The notes beneath the pieces were generated by a model. That model was given only the letters and a program-made list of their open reading frames with translations. It searched no databases and was not told the origin of the DNA. Positions 17,566 to 25,983 of a stretch of 64,000 nucleotides of DNA are shown in pieces. How positions within the stretch are numbered: position 1 is the first letter of the stretch; the number at the start of each line of letters is the position of its first letter. A program made the position numbers and the translations under genes. The stretch is from NCBI GenBank assembly GCA_035634055.1, contig DASQDR010000033.1:10063-74062 (forward strand), given 5' to 3'. The DNA is from JAICTV01 sp035634055 (GTDB lineage: Bacteria; Planctomycetota; Phycisphaerae; Tepidisphaerales; Tepidisphaeraceae).

Positions 17566-18638
17566 GCGCTCGCTCCTTCCTTCTTTTCAGCATCGTCCGC
17601 GACGAGCGCGACTCGCACGCCCGGCGACGCGACGCCGCGCGCCGCCCCGCCATCGCCGACGGCGATCCTCCGCCCGCGGACGGCGCAAGCCTCGCCGCCG
17701 CCGACAATTGCGGGCGCGGTCGCGACGGTGGGTTCGTTTTGCACATGTGGATGCGCGCCGCGCGCACCGCTCGTCGGACTTGCCGTCGCCGACCGAGCCG
17801 ACGGAGCCGACGAATGCGACGCCCCGGCGAGCGCGGCGGCGCCTCGGCGGGCGACGCGTCCGTCCTCATCCTGCGCGCGCGGGTCCCCGGCCGCTCCGGG
17901 CGCTTCTCGCGGCTCGGTCGCCGGCGCGACCGGCGCCTCGTACGGCGCGGCCAGCGTGGCGCTCGCCAGGTCGGCTTCGCCTTCGCCTTCGGCTTCGTCC
18001 TCGGCTTGCCTGGCGGCGCGGCGCAATTGCTGGAGCTCGCGCATCGCGCGGTGGAGCATCGACTGGAGGCGGTGCTCGTAGCGGTTGAGGCGCTCGAACG
18101 ATCCGCCGTCCGGCTCGCGCAGCGACCGCGCCAGCACCGCGCCGGCGTCGAGCGGCGCTGCCGGCATGTCGCCGCGCGCGGCGGCGGACGCCTTGATCTG
18201 CTCCCACCGCGCGTCGCCGAGCGGCGGGCCGTCGTAGACGCGCCACCCGCAGCGATCGAGGTGGTCGCGGAGGTGGGCGTCGGCGTGCGCCTCGTGCTCC
18301 GCCGCCTCCGCCGCCGTCACCCGCCGCAGCCGCCACGCCAGCGCCACCACGCGGTCGCAGAGCACGAACTCGACCGCCGACCGCGGCCGCAGGTCCGCCA
18401 GCATTGCCGCGCGGAACCGCACGAACGCCGCGTCGTCCTCCCCCGGCAGGACCAGCTCGCGGCAGAACAACCCGTGCGTGATCGCGTTGCGCGCCGCGGC
18501 GCGCTTCCCCCGCTCGGTCCGCGGCCCGGTCGACCGCTTCGCGTTGCGCCGATTGGCCCGAACCTTCCGCGCCGACACCGCCGTCGCCAGCCGCTCGAGG
18601 CGCGCAGCGGCATCCGAATCAAGATCAATGCAGGTCAT
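17562..18638 (-). CDS. Uncharacterised protein with NAKRSTGPRT motif
   Basis: 358 residues. The N-terminus carries ANRRNAKRSTGPRTERGKRA then ARNAITHGLF, a short motif recurrent in small uncharacterised proteins of planctomycetes and acidobacteria. The middle is helical and Arg-rich (RLNRYEHRLQSMLHRAMREL, QQLRRAARQAED), suggesting a coiled coil. The last third is low-complexity Ala/Gly/Asp/Arg sequence. An AGGAGGG site supports the ATG at 18638. It overlaps the AsmA-like gene by four bases, so the two probably form one unit. The motif resembles nucleic-acid-binding basic patches, but no function is established. Confidence 0.6.
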   Translation of the reverse strand: MTCIDLDSDAAARLERLATAVSARKVRANRRNAKRSTGPRTERGKRAAARNAITHGLFCRELVLPGEDDAAFVRFRAAMLADLRPRSAVEFVLCDRVVALAWRLRRVTAAEAAEHEAHADAHLRDHLDRCGWRVYDGPPLGDARWEQIKASAAARGDMPAAPLDAGAVLARSLREPDGGSFERLNRYEHRLQSMLHRAMRELQQLRRAARQAEDEAEGEGEADLASATLAAPYEAPVAPATEPREAPGAAGDPRAQDEDGRVARRGAAALAGASHSSAPSARSATASPTSGARGAHPHVQNEPTVATAPAIVGGGEACAVRGRRIAVGDGGAARGVASPGVRVALVADDAEKKEGASA

Positions 18639-18949
18639 GACGACCCTCCTGAGGTGGGAATGAGATGAGGTGGGAGTGAAGCGAACGAAGCAGGGCATTA
18701 TCCCAGCGGCGCGCGGAACCTGTCAAAGGTTTTCGCCCCGCGCAAGCGGAGGAGGGAGGGGGAGGGAATGTGAGCGCAAAGCGTCCGGTCAACGGCCAGT
18801 AGACGCGTTGTTCGCAAGTGGCAAAACTGCCGCGATTCAGCTAAAAGAGTGAACGGGAAACCGTGTTGCCGGTTGTCAGCGACAACCGTTTACGCGACTG
18901 TTAAGTGCTTGAGCGGTTATCTCACTGGCTAGACACTCGGAATCGCGTC
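18639..18949. other. Intergenic region with palindrome and possible tRNA promoter
   Basis: This 311-base gap separates the leftward gene from the rightward tRNA-Arg. It holds an 8-bp perfect palindrome (CGGTTGTC AGC GACAACCG, 18870-18888) and a poor promoter candidate TTGAGC (18909-18914), 15 bases, TAGACA (18930-18935). No coding potential is evident. Confidence 0.4.
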
Positions 18950-19023
18950 GCACTCGTAGCTCAATTGGACAGAGCATCGGTCTTCGGAACCGAGGGTTGC
19001 AGGTTCGAGTCCTGCCGAGTGCG
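18950..19023 (+). tRNA. tRNA-Arg (anticodon TCG)
   Basis: Cloverleaf is complete: acceptor GCACTCG/CGAGTGC, D stem GCTC/GAGC, anticodon stem TCGGT/ACCGA with loop CTTCGGA (anticodon TCG, reading CGA), T arm GCAGG TTCGAGT CCTGC, discriminator G. CCA is not encoded. Confidence 0.95.
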
Positions 19024-19083
19024 CTTCATCCCCCCGGCCGGGCGACCCTCGACCAGATATAGAACACCGATTTTGTGCGCGAA

Positions 19084-19112
19084 CCACGCGAGGTCGCGTG
19101 GCGTCTTTGCTT
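19084..19112 (+). terminator. Possible terminator downstream of tRNA-Arg
   Basis: A perfect 7-bp stem (19084-19090 with 19095-19101) with loop AGGT is followed by a short, imperfect T-rich tail. It lies about 60 bases after the tRNA. The tail is weak, so confidence is modest. Confidence 0.4.
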
Positions 19113-19233
19113 AGGATCGGCCGCAACCATTGGCCGGAGCAAAAGATCAGCCGATTTTTGCGGCGTTTGGCAGGGTGGCGGCAATAGGTCGTAACGGCGT
19201 GAGGGTCGTCCGGGCCGGCGCGGTGGGGGCGGC

Positions 19234-19261
19234 TTGGAGACGGCCGAAAATGTGTTAGGCT
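19234..19261 (+). promoter_or_regulatory. Candidate promoter of the PEP-CTERM surface protein
   Basis: TTGGAG at 19234-19239 and TAGGCT at 19256-19261 are separated by 16 bases. They are the best sigma70-like pair before the gene at 19546 and imply a leader of about 280 bases. Confidence 0.35.
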
Positions 19262-19545
19262 GAGAGGGCCTGACATTGTTGTAGCACAGAGAGAGGCACG
19301 GCCCCGCGGGCGTCGGCAGGTTGCGCGGCGGGCGGGGTCGCGGAGGAGTGAGTCGTCGGCGTGTCCCCCAGGGGGGCTCTCGCGCGGGCGACACGGGTGG
19401 GCGGCGCGGTCATTCGCAGCGCCGGCCAACGGATCAACACCGTCCGAAAAGAACGCGAAGTCGTCCGCGGTTCCGCCGCGCGCCAGTCGCGCGCGCGGGG
19501 CGCGATGGACGGAACAGCACGTACGCACGTTCGCAGGAGAACATT

Positions 19546-22500
19546 ATGGCATCGTCGTCGTCGTCGTCGGCCGGGTTCGTGTCGTCGTCGTCCCCTTCGA
19601 AGAGCGCACGGCGGCGGCGCATGCTGGCGTCGGCCGCGGTGGCGGCGGGACTGGCGGCGGTGACGCTGCTGCCGCGGGCGGCGCGGGCGGAAGACCTGTA
19701 CTGGGACGCCAACGGCACCGAGGCCGGCGCGGGCGCCGCGCCCAGCGGCACCTGGGGCACCGATAGCTTCTGGAACACGATCGCCGACGGCACCGACGCC
19801 GACCTGAACGGCCCCGGCACGATCGGCGGCTGGGTGGACGGCAAGACCGCCGTCTTCTCCGCCGGCGCTGACGCCACGGGGGCGTTCACCGTCACGCTGA
19901 ACAGCGCCACCACGCCGATCAACGCCGCGGGCATCACCCTCGAGCAGGGCGTGATCACCTTTGCTCCTGACGGCGGCGGCCTTGGCACCGTCGCGGTCGG
20001 CGCGGGCACGGTTCGGGTCAACCAGGGCGCGACGCTGGCCATCGCCAGCGCCGCCCGCATCTCGCACACGGCCGGCGGCAAGCTGGTCCTGGACGGCGGC
20101 ACGATCCGCAACGGCGCCGGCGGCGCGGCCAACCTGTACGCGGCCGAATCGACCATGGAACTGACCGATAAGGGCGGCACGATCGACGTGCCGACGGGCG
20201 GCATTGTCGCCTACAACAACCTGATCGGCATGACCGCCGGCACCACCGCCGCCACCCTGACCAAGACCGGCGCGGGCGAAATTCGACCCAAGACCGGCGC
20301 CTTCACCACGCTCAACGTCGAGCAGGGGCTGTGGCGCGTCCACGGCACCGGCGGGACCGAGAGCGCCTTCGGCGCGGCCAACAGCGTGGTCAACATCTCC
20401 AGCGGCGCGGCGGTCGGCACCAGCATTGCGCTGGTCTCCCCGGCGACGCGCAGCTTCGTGCTCGGCGGCGGGACCAACGGCGCGACGTTCGTCGTCAACG
20501 CGTCGATGACCGTCAACGGCGTCGTGAGCGGCGACGGCGGGCTGACCGTCAACGGCAACGGGTTCACCGGCGCCTCCAGCGGCGTGCTGGTCCTGGGCGG
20601 CGCCAACACCTACGCCGGCGGCACGCGGGTGAACCTCGGCACGCTGACCGCCACCGGCGGCAACGCCATCCCCGACGCCTCGCGCGTCACCCTCCCCACC
20701 GCCGCCACCGCGCTGGCGGTGTTCAACGTGGCCGCCAGCGAGACCATCGCGTCGCTCAGCGGCGGCGGGCTGGTGAATTCCGGCGGGACCGGGGTCACGC
20801 ACGGCGCCGTCACCATCGCCAGCGGCGCCACCCTCAGCCTCGGGGCCGACAACACCGACACCACCTTCACCGGGCTGATGTCGGGCGCGGGCAACCTGAC
20901 CAAGATCGGCACCGGCACGTTCACCATCCAGGGTCACAACTACACCTACAGCGGCGGCTCGACCAACATCACCAAGGGGACGCTGCGCTACGCCGACAAC
21001 ACCGCCGGCCTGCCGGACAGCACCACCGTCAACATCGCCAGCGGCGCGACGATGGACATGAACGGCGCCAGCGACACCATCGGCAACATCACCGGCTCGG
21101 GCGACATCAAGAACGCCGGCACCGCCCGCACCCTCAGCCTGCTCGGCAGCACGGTGCAGACCTTTGACGGCGTCATCAGCGGCGCGCTGAGCCTGACGCG
21201 CGGCGGCAACGCCACCAGCGGGCTCACCCTGACCAAGAACAACACCTACACCGGCCAGACCAGCCTCGCCGCCGGCGCGCGGCTCTACCTTGGCACCGAC
21301 AACGCCCTGCCGGTCACCACCACGCTGAACATCAACAACACCACGTTCGACCTGAAGAACGCGGCCGGGCAGGCGTACAACCAGCAGGTGGCGGCGTTCT
21401 CCAACTTCGCCAGCGCCGCTCAGACCCCGATCATCACCAACACCGCCACCGGCGAGGCCAACCGCCGGACCTTCACCGTCACCGGCACCGCCAACGTGAA
21501 GCCGACGGTCGCATCGTGGATCAGCTTCCAGGGGAACCTGACGCTGGCCAAGGGCGGCACCGGCGGCACGCTCACGCTGAGCGGCTCGAGCAACACCTTC
21601 ACCGGCGGGTTGCAGATGAACGCCGGCACGGTGGTGGTCGACGGCGACGCCAACCTCGGCGCCATCCCCGCCGCGAAGGACGCGGCGAACCTCTCGTTCA
21701 ACGGCGGCACGCTCCGCACCGCCGCCGCGCTCACGATCAACTCCAGCCGCGGCATCGAGGTGAAGAGCGGCGGCGGGACGTTCGACACCAACGCCTTTGA
21801 CACCACCGCCGGCGACGTCGCCGGCACCGGCAAGTTCACCAAGTCGTCGGCCGGCACGCTCACGGTCAACCACGCGCGCGTCGGGGACATCGCCGTCACC
21901 GGCGGTACGCTGAAGGTCGCGACCAACGGCGCCGCCACCGGCACCAGCTCGACCACCGGCGTCACCGTCAGCAACGGCGGCAAGTTGGACCTGACTAACA
22001 ACCGCATGATCATCAAGGGCGGCGCCGCTTCGGCCGCCGCCACCACGGCGCTGATCAAGTCCGGCCGCAACGGCGGGACGTGGGACGGCAGCGGCATCGT
22101 CACGACCGAGGGTGCGGCCGCTTCCGGGCTGACCAGCCTGGGCACCGCGACGGCCGAGCAGATGGGGCTCGTCGGCGGCACGTTCGGCGGGCAGGGCGTG
22201 AGCGCGGGCGACCTGCTGGTCGCCTACACCTACGCCGGCGACGCCAACCTCGACGCCACGCTGGACGGCGACGATTACTTCCAGATCGACAGCAACGTGA
22301 ACTCGCCCGGCGCGACCGGCTGGTTCAACGGCGACTTCGACCACAACGGCCGGATCGACGGCGACGACTACTTCATCCTCGACCGCAACATCGGCCGCCA
22401 GGCCGCCGGCGCCGTGCCGGCGCAGACGGCATCGAGCCCGATGACCGCCGCCGCCGCGGGCGGGGCACTCTCCGACGGCGTGACGGCCGTGCCGGAGCCG

Positions 22501-22587
22501 GCGTCGATCGGCCTGATCGGCATCGCCGCCGCCACCCTGCTGGGCCGCCGCCGCCGGTCGCGCGTGGCGCACGGTTCTTGCCGATGA
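19546..22587 (+). CDS. Autotransporter-repeat surface protein with dockerin-like and PEP-CTERM tail
   Basis: 1013 residues. A Ser-rich start and basic RRRR precede a signal helix (ASAAVAAGLAAVTLLPRAARA). Then LYWDANGT...GTWGTDSFWNT opens a Gly/Thr/Asn-rich beta-helix built of autotransporter-associated strand repeats (LVLGGANTYAGGTRVNLGTL, LTKIGTGTFTIQG, TLSGSSNTFTGGLQMNAGT). Near residues 900-945 two EF-hand-like loops (GDANLDATLDGDDYFQID and GDFDHNGRIDGDDYFILD) form a dockerin-like calcium-binding pair. The end, VPEPASIGLIGIAAATLLGR plus Arg, is a classic PEP-CTERM sorting signal. AGGAGA precedes the ATG. It is expected on the cell surface or in matrix; the dockerin may bind a cohesin or simply stabilise the tail. 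Confidence 0.88.
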   Translation: MASSSSSSAGFVSSSSPSKSARRRRMLASAAVAAGLAAVTLLPRAARAEDLYWDANGTEAGAGAAPSGTWGTDSFWNTIADGTDADLNGPGTIGGWVDGKTAVFSAGADATGAFTVTLNSATTPINAAGITLEQGVITFAPDGGGLGTVAVGAGTVRVNQGATLAIASAARISHTAGGKLVLDGGTIRNGAGGAANLYAAESTMELTDKGGTIDVPTGGIVAYNNLIGMTAGTTAATLTKTGAGEIRPKTGAFTTLNVEQGLWRVHGTGGTESAFGAANSVVNISSGAAVGTSIALVSPATRSFVLGGGTNGATFVVNASMTVNGVVSGDGGLTVNGNGFTGASSGVLVLGGANTYAGGTRVNLGTLTATGGNAIPDASRVTLPTAATALAVFNVAASETIASLSGGGLVNSGGTGVTHGAVTIASGATLSLGADNTDTTFTGLMSGAGNLTKIGTGTFTIQGHNYTYSGGSTNITKGTLRYADNTAGLPDSTTVNIASGATMDMNGASDTIGNITGSGDIKNAGTARTLSLLGSTVQTFDGVISGALSLTRGGNATSGLTLTKNNTYTGQTSLAAGARLYLGTDNALPVTTTLNINNTTFDLKNAAGQAYNQQVAAFSNFASAAQTPIITNTATGEANRRTFTVTGTANVKPTVASWISFQGNLTLAKGGTGGTLTLSGSSNTFTGGLQMNAGTVVVDGDANLGAIPAAKDAANLSFNGGTLRTAAALTINSSRGIEVKSGGGTFDTNAFDTTAGDVAGTGKFTKSSAGTLTVNHARVGDIAVTGGTLKVATNGAATGTSSTTGVTVSNGGKLDLTNNRMIIKGGAASAAATTALIKSGRNGGTWDGSGIVTTEGAAASGLTSLGTATAEQMGLVGGTFGGQGVSAGDLLVAYTYAGDANLDATLDGDDYFQIDSNVNSPGATGWFNGDFDHNGRIDGDDYFILDRNIGRQAAGAVPAQTASSPMTAAAAGGALSDGVTAVPEPASIGLIGIAAATLLGRRRRSRVAHGSCR

Positions 22588-22690
22588 AGGATTGAGCCAC
22601 GAATCGACACGAATGTTCACGAATAAGAGAGAGTGAGGGTTTGACGGGGTGCGCTGGCATCGCCGGCGTGCCGCCGCCACAGCCCTCGTC

Positions 22691-22774
22691 TCTCTTCATC
22701 CGTGTCCATCCGTGCCCCATCGGTGGCCAACTCTGCTTCTCTTCATCGGTGTCGATCGGTGCCCCATCGGTGGC
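22691..22774 (+). repeat. Two tandem 37-bp copies
   Basis: TCTCTTCATC(C/G)GTGTC(C/G)ATC(C/G)GTGCCCCATCGGTGGC occurs at 22691-22727 and 22738-22774, ten bases apart with only three substitutions. A related CACGAAT-rich stretch lies at 22599-22625. The block fills the gap between the surface protein and the aminotransferase. Confidence 0.7.
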
Positions 22775-22784
22775 TGAACGGGTT

Positions 22785-22812
22785 TTGCATTTTCCCCCCG
22801 CGTTCCTATCGT
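22785..22812 (+). promoter_or_regulatory. Candidate promoter giving a leaderless aminotransferase mRNA
   Basis: TTGCAT at 22785-22790 and TATCGT at 22807-22812 are 16 bases apart. The -10 ends seven bases before the ATG at 22820, and there is no SD, so transcription would begin at or next to the start codon. Confidence 0.45.
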
Positions 22813-22819
22813 TGCGCGG

Positions 22820-23962
22820 ATGGACGTGAAGCTGCTGGACCTTCAGGCGCAGTACCTCCCGATGCGCAACGAGATCCGCCGGGCGATCGACGCCGTGTGC
22901 GATGAGCAGGCGTTGATCCTCGGCCCGCACGTCGAGCGGTTCGAGAAGTCGTTGGCCGAGTACTGCGGGACGAAGCACGCGATCGGCGTGAGCAGCGGCA
23001 CCGACGCGCTGCTCTGCACGCTGATGGCCATGGGGATCAAGCCGGGCGACGAGGTGATCTGCCCGGCGTTCACGTTCTTCGCCACGGCCGGGTCGATCGC
23101 GCGGCTGGGGGCGGTGCCGGTCTTCTGCGACATTGATCCCGGCACGTTCAACCTCGACGTGACCGATGCCGCCCGGCGGATCACGCCCAAGACCCGCGCG
23201 ATCATGCCGGTCCACCTGTTCGGGCAGTGCGCCGACATGGAAGCGGTGAACGCGCTGGCGGCGGCGCACCGGGACGTGAAGGTGATCGAGGACGCCGCCC
23301 AGGCGATCGGCGCCCAGCGCAACGGCGGCCCCGCCTGCTCGCTCGCCGGGCGCAGCGCCGAAGGCGCGGGCGGCGCGGGGTGCCTGAGCTTCTACCCGAC
23401 GAAGAACTTGGGGGCCTTCGGCGACGCCGGCGCGATCTGCACCGACGACGACGCGCTGGCCACGCGCTGCCGCAAGCTGCGCGTGCACGGCTCGGGGCAC
23501 ACGTACCACCACGAGATGATCGGGGGGATGTTCCGCCTGGCGGCGCTCCAGGCGGCGGTGCTGAGCGTGAAGTTGAAGTACCTCAACGAGTGGCACGCCG
23601 CCCGCCGCCGCAACGCCGCGCTGTACGACAAGCTGCTCGCCGGCGCCGAGGGCAAGATCATCCCGCCGAAAATCGCCGCGGGAAACTTCTCGATCTACAA
23701 CCAGTACGTGGTGCGCATCTTGCCGCCCGCGTCGCGCGATGCGGTGAAGCAGACCCTGGCCGAGCGCGGCATCAGCACGGCCGTCTATTACCCGATCCCG
23801 CTGCACCTCCAGGAGTGCTTTGCCTACCTCGGTCACAAGGAGGGCGACCTCCCTCAGAGCGAGCGCGCCTGCCGGGAAGTGCTGGCCCTGCCGGTCCACC
23901 CGGAACTGGCGACCGAGCAGGTGAAGCACGTGGCGGCCGCGCTGCTGGCGGCGGTTGGATGA
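22820..23962 (+). CDS. DegT/DnrJ/EryC1/StrS family PLP aminotransferase
   Basis: 380 residues. It opens MDVKLLDLQAQYLPMRNEI and has GVSSGTDALLC, CPAFTFFATAGSI, DIDPGTFNLD, MPVHLFGQCADME, IEDAAQAIG and FYPTKNLGAFGDAG with the PLP-binding Lys195. This is the sugar aminotransferase fold that adds an amino group to nucleotide-linked keto-sugars for surface glycans. Neighbours give no glycan pathway. An Ala/Gly-rich insertion (SLAGRSAEGAGGAG) precedes the active-site strand. No SD; see the adjacent promoter candidate. Confidence 0.92.
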   Translation: MDVKLLDLQAQYLPMRNEIRRAIDAVCDEQALILGPHVERFEKSLAEYCGTKHAIGVSSGTDALLCTLMAMGIKPGDEVICPAFTFFATAGSIARLGAVPVFCDIDPGTFNLDVTDAARRITPKTRAIMPVHLFGQCADMEAVNALAAAHRDVKVIEDAAQAIGAQRNGGPACSLAGRSAEGAGGAGCLSFYPTKNLGAFGDAGAICTDDDALATRCRKLRVHGSGHTYHHEMIGGMFRLAALQAAVLSVKLKYLNEWHAARRRNAALYDKLLAGAEGKIIPPKIAAGNFSIYNQYVVRILPPASRDAVKQTLAERGISTAVYYPIPLHLQECFAYLGHKEGDLPQSERACREVLALPVHPELATEQVKHVAAALLAAVG

Positions 23963-24128
23963 AGCCTTCCCGCGCCTACCGCGGCCGGCGCGGGGGGGGC
24001 GGCGGCGGCGGCGGGATTCGCTCCATCTGTGCCTGGGACCACGCCCGGGGCCCGCACATTCGGTCTAGTTAAGCCACGTTACGCCCGCCGCCCATCCCTC
24101 CTTCCGTAAAGCATGGTGGCCGCTGCGG

Positions 24129-24158
24129 TTGACGCGGGCGGAAGCGTCTGGGTAGGAT
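24129..24158 (+). promoter_or_regulatory. Sigma70-like promoter of the VPLPA-CTERM gene
   Basis: TTGACG at 24129-24134, 18 bases, TAGGAT at 24153-24158. The start codon at 24207 has its own SD, leaving a leader of about 40 bases. It is one of the two best promoter matches in the window. Confidence 0.6.
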
Positions 24159-24206
24159 GCCGCCCGCGTGGGTGAGCTGTACCATCTCTCCAGGGAGGAG
24201 AGGATC

Positions 24207-25016
24207 ATGGGATTGTTCCGTTGCCTTTGTTTCCTTTGCGCCTGCGCGCTCGGCGCTGCCGCCGCGCGCGGCGACTCGTTGAACCCGTGGATCGGCCAGA
24301 AGGTCAAGGCCGAGCTGACCGACATCTCGCCGTCGACGCACCTCGAGGTGCTTTACGATGCCGACGGCTCGGGCAGCGGCTCGGCCGAGCTGCTCACCGG
24401 GCGCACCGGCGTCTTCAACTGGGTGCCGCAGGCGGGCAGCAACAACATCTTCCCGTTCAACCGCGCGTTTCAGAGCTTCTGCATCGACATCCAGCAGGCG
24501 TACGAGACGCCCAGCACGTTCACCATCGCGCGGCTGGAGACCTCGCCGGTCACCGACCCGCCCGGCGTCGCCGGCTCCGGGCCGAACAGCACCTTCATGA
24601 GCGTGCAGCAGGCGGACTACCTGCGCGAGCTGTGGGGCGAGAGCTACGCCGGCATCTGGACCGGCACCGCCCAGGAGCAGGTGGTGAAGGCGACCGCCTT
24701 CCAGCTCACGATCTGGGAGATCCTCTTCGAGAGCAGCACGAGCACCACCAACCGCCTGAGCGGCGGATACTTCAAGGTGAAGTACGGCACCACCACCCCG
24801 CCCAGCTACGTGACGCAGGCCAACGCCTACATGGCGGCCACGTACGACACCGGCTACTCCGCCTACGAGACGAACCTGATCGCGCTGACGAGCACCTACG
24901 GCCAGGACCACCTGGCCTTGGTCCCGCTGCCGGCGGCATGCTGGGGCGGGCTGGCGCTGATGGGCGCGGTCGGCTTCCGCGCGTGGCGCAACCGCGCCCG
25001 GCCCGAGCTCGCCTGA
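24207..25016 (+). CDS. Exported VPLPA-CTERM protein with thioester-domain-like motifs
   Basis: 269 residues. Signal peptide (FLCACALGAAAARG), then a domain with FCIDIQQ (Cys92) and TAFQLTIWEILFE (Gln166), and a tail VPLPAACWGGLALMGAVGF plus basic residues, which is a VPLPA-type exosortase signal. The FCID and hydrophobic-Gln motifs resemble those of bacterial thioester domains, in which Cys and Gln form a reactive internal bond used for covalent adhesion; PEP-CTERM proteins with AFQLAIWE are common. The bond itself is inference. GGGAGGAGAGG precedes the ATG, which was chosen over an upstream start at 24168 for that reason. Confidence 0.75.
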   Translation: MGLFRCLCFLCACALGAAAARGDSLNPWIGQKVKAELTDISPSTHLEVLYDADGSGSGSAELLTGRTGVFNWVPQAGSNNIFPFNRAFQSFCIDIQQAYETPSTFTIARLETSPVTDPPGVAGSGPNSTFMSVQQADYLRELWGESYAGIWTGTAQEQVVKATAFQLTIWEILFESSTSTTNRLSGGYFKVKYGTTTPPSYVTQANAYMAATYDTGYSAYETNLIALTSTYGQDHLALVPLPAACWGGLALMGAVGFRAWRNRARPELA

Positions 25017-25177
25017 AGCAGGCGTCGCCTCCTCAGCGCTGACTCAATGCCGATCTCGCCAGCCGCGCCGTGGCACGCCGCGGCGCACGCCCGGGCGGGA
25101 TAGCGCTTGAGCGTCGCACGACCCCATCGCGATCAACTTCCGCCGCCTGCTGCGACGACGCGCCGGCGGATCGATGG

Positions 25178-25651
25178 TTACGTTGCCTCGCCCCCGCGCG
25201 CCTGCTGATCGAGCCGCGCCGCCTCGCCGGTCTCGAACGGGTCGTAGCGGAGCGCGATGGTCGGCGCGGTCTCCGCGTCGAAGGCGATCTGACCCTTTTC
25301 CGGCACGGGCGACGCCTCGATCACCGGCCGCAGCGCTGCGTGCATGGCGGCGAGGAGGCCGCCGAGGTCCAGGCCCATCAGCTCGTCGGGCAGCGGGCAA
25401 AGGTGCTTCTGGTAGCTCTCGTGCAGCGTGAGCACCCCGCGCGGGTTGGACCGGCGGAAGTGCTCCAGCGCGACGGCGCACTGGATGAGCCCCTGGTAGA
25501 GTTCCCGCTTGACCCCCGCCGCCCGCCGCCAGGCGTCTTCCCACACCTCGTGCGCCTCGAAGAACTCGCGCGCGTTGAACAGGGCGATGCCGTCCAGGTA
25601 AAGCTTCCGCTCCATCGCCGGATCCATCGGCTCGATCCGCGGCTTGGTCAT
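25178..25651 (-). CDS. DUF309 domain protein
   Basis: 157 residues. The DUF309 signature YLDGIALFNAREFFEAHEVW continues as EDAWRR, with YQGLIQCAVALEHFRRSNPRG following; it forms a small helical bundle with a conserved HExW. Widespread in cyanobacteria, bacilli and planctomycetes, function unestablished. The extreme C-terminus (TIALRYDPFETGEAAR) is typical. No SD is evident before the ATG. A repeat-rich gap of 332 bases separates it from the upstream acetyltransferase gene. Confidence 0.9.
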   Translation of the reverse strand: MTKPRIEPMDPAMERKLYLDGIALFNAREFFEAHEVWEDAWRRAAGVKRELYQGLIQCAVALEHFRRSNPRGVLTLHESYQKHLCPLPDELMGLDLGGLLAAMHAALRPVIEASPVPEKGQIAFDAETAPTIALRYDPFETGEAARLDQQARGGEAT

Positions 25652-25706
25652 GCGTCACTCGAAGCGAAGGCTGCTGCGCGCGCCATCCGGAACCTGCTGC
25701 CAGCGC

Positions 25707-25851
25707 CATCCCAAGGCCTACTGCGCGCCTCATTCCGAACCGTCATCACGCGTGTCATCCAAAGTGTACTCGCGCGTCATTCCGAACCGTCATTACGCGT
25801 GTCATCCCGAAGCGTACTGCGGGCGCGATGCCGAACCGTCGTTGCGCGTGT
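25707..25851 (+). repeat. Three tandem copies of a 47-49 bp unit
   Basis: Units begin at 25707, 25756 and 25803 and follow CATCC(C)(A/G)AAG.GTACT..GCG then TTCCGAACCGTCATTACGCG with a few substitutions each. A partial earlier copy (CCATCCGGAACC) starts near 25683. Confidence 0.75.
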
Positions 25852-25857
25852 CGGCGG

Positions 25858-25914
25858 CGCCGGTCCCCACAGGGGGTGGCGCCGGTCCCCACAGTCGGCG
25901 GCGCCGGTCCCCAC
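25858..25914 (+). repeat. Three copies of a 22-bp GC-rich unit
   Basis: CGCCGGTCCCCAC occurs at 25858, 25880 and 25902, an exact 22-base period, with variable GGCGG/GGTGG spacers. Confidence 0.75.
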
Positions 25915-25983
25915 GCAGCCCAACGCCTGCCGCTCTGAGCACTAGCAACTGACCACTAGCAACTGGCAACTGGCAACTAATAA

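Larger units (their letters stand above)
19024..19545. other. Long leader/intergenic region before the PEP-CTERM gene
   Basis: This 522-base gap holds no supported gene. A 7-bp stem with a four-base loop at 19084-19101 (CCACGCG AGGT CGCGTGG) followed by CGTCTTTGCTT may terminate the tRNA transcript. TTGGAG (19234-19239), 16 bases, TAGGCT (19256-19261) is a plausible promoter for the gene at 19546, giving a leader of about 280 bases. Confidence 0.4.
25652..25983. other. Repeat-rich intergenic region
   Basis: This gap contains no gene and is made almost wholly of short tandem repeats: a 47-49 bp unit (25707-25851), a 22-bp unit (25858-25914), and a run of ACTAGCAACT / GGCAACT words (25941-25979) next to the acetyltransferase stop. 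Confidence 0.75.

Noticed and set aside
19255..22680. A 1141-codon open frame antisense to the PEP-CTERM gene
   Set aside because: Its product is a Gly/Val/Arg/Ala-biased string without domains. It is the usual mirror of GC-rich Thr/Gly codons; the plus-strand gene has signal, repeats, dockerin and PEP-CTERM.
23990..24015. G-rich run as a G-quadruplex or regulatory element
   Set aside because: It is a GGC/GGGGG low-complexity run downstream of the aminotransferase; nothing beyond base composition supports a function.
25707..25914. Possible CRISPR array
   Set aside because: Units are contiguous and degenerate with no unique spacers, and no cas genes are present.
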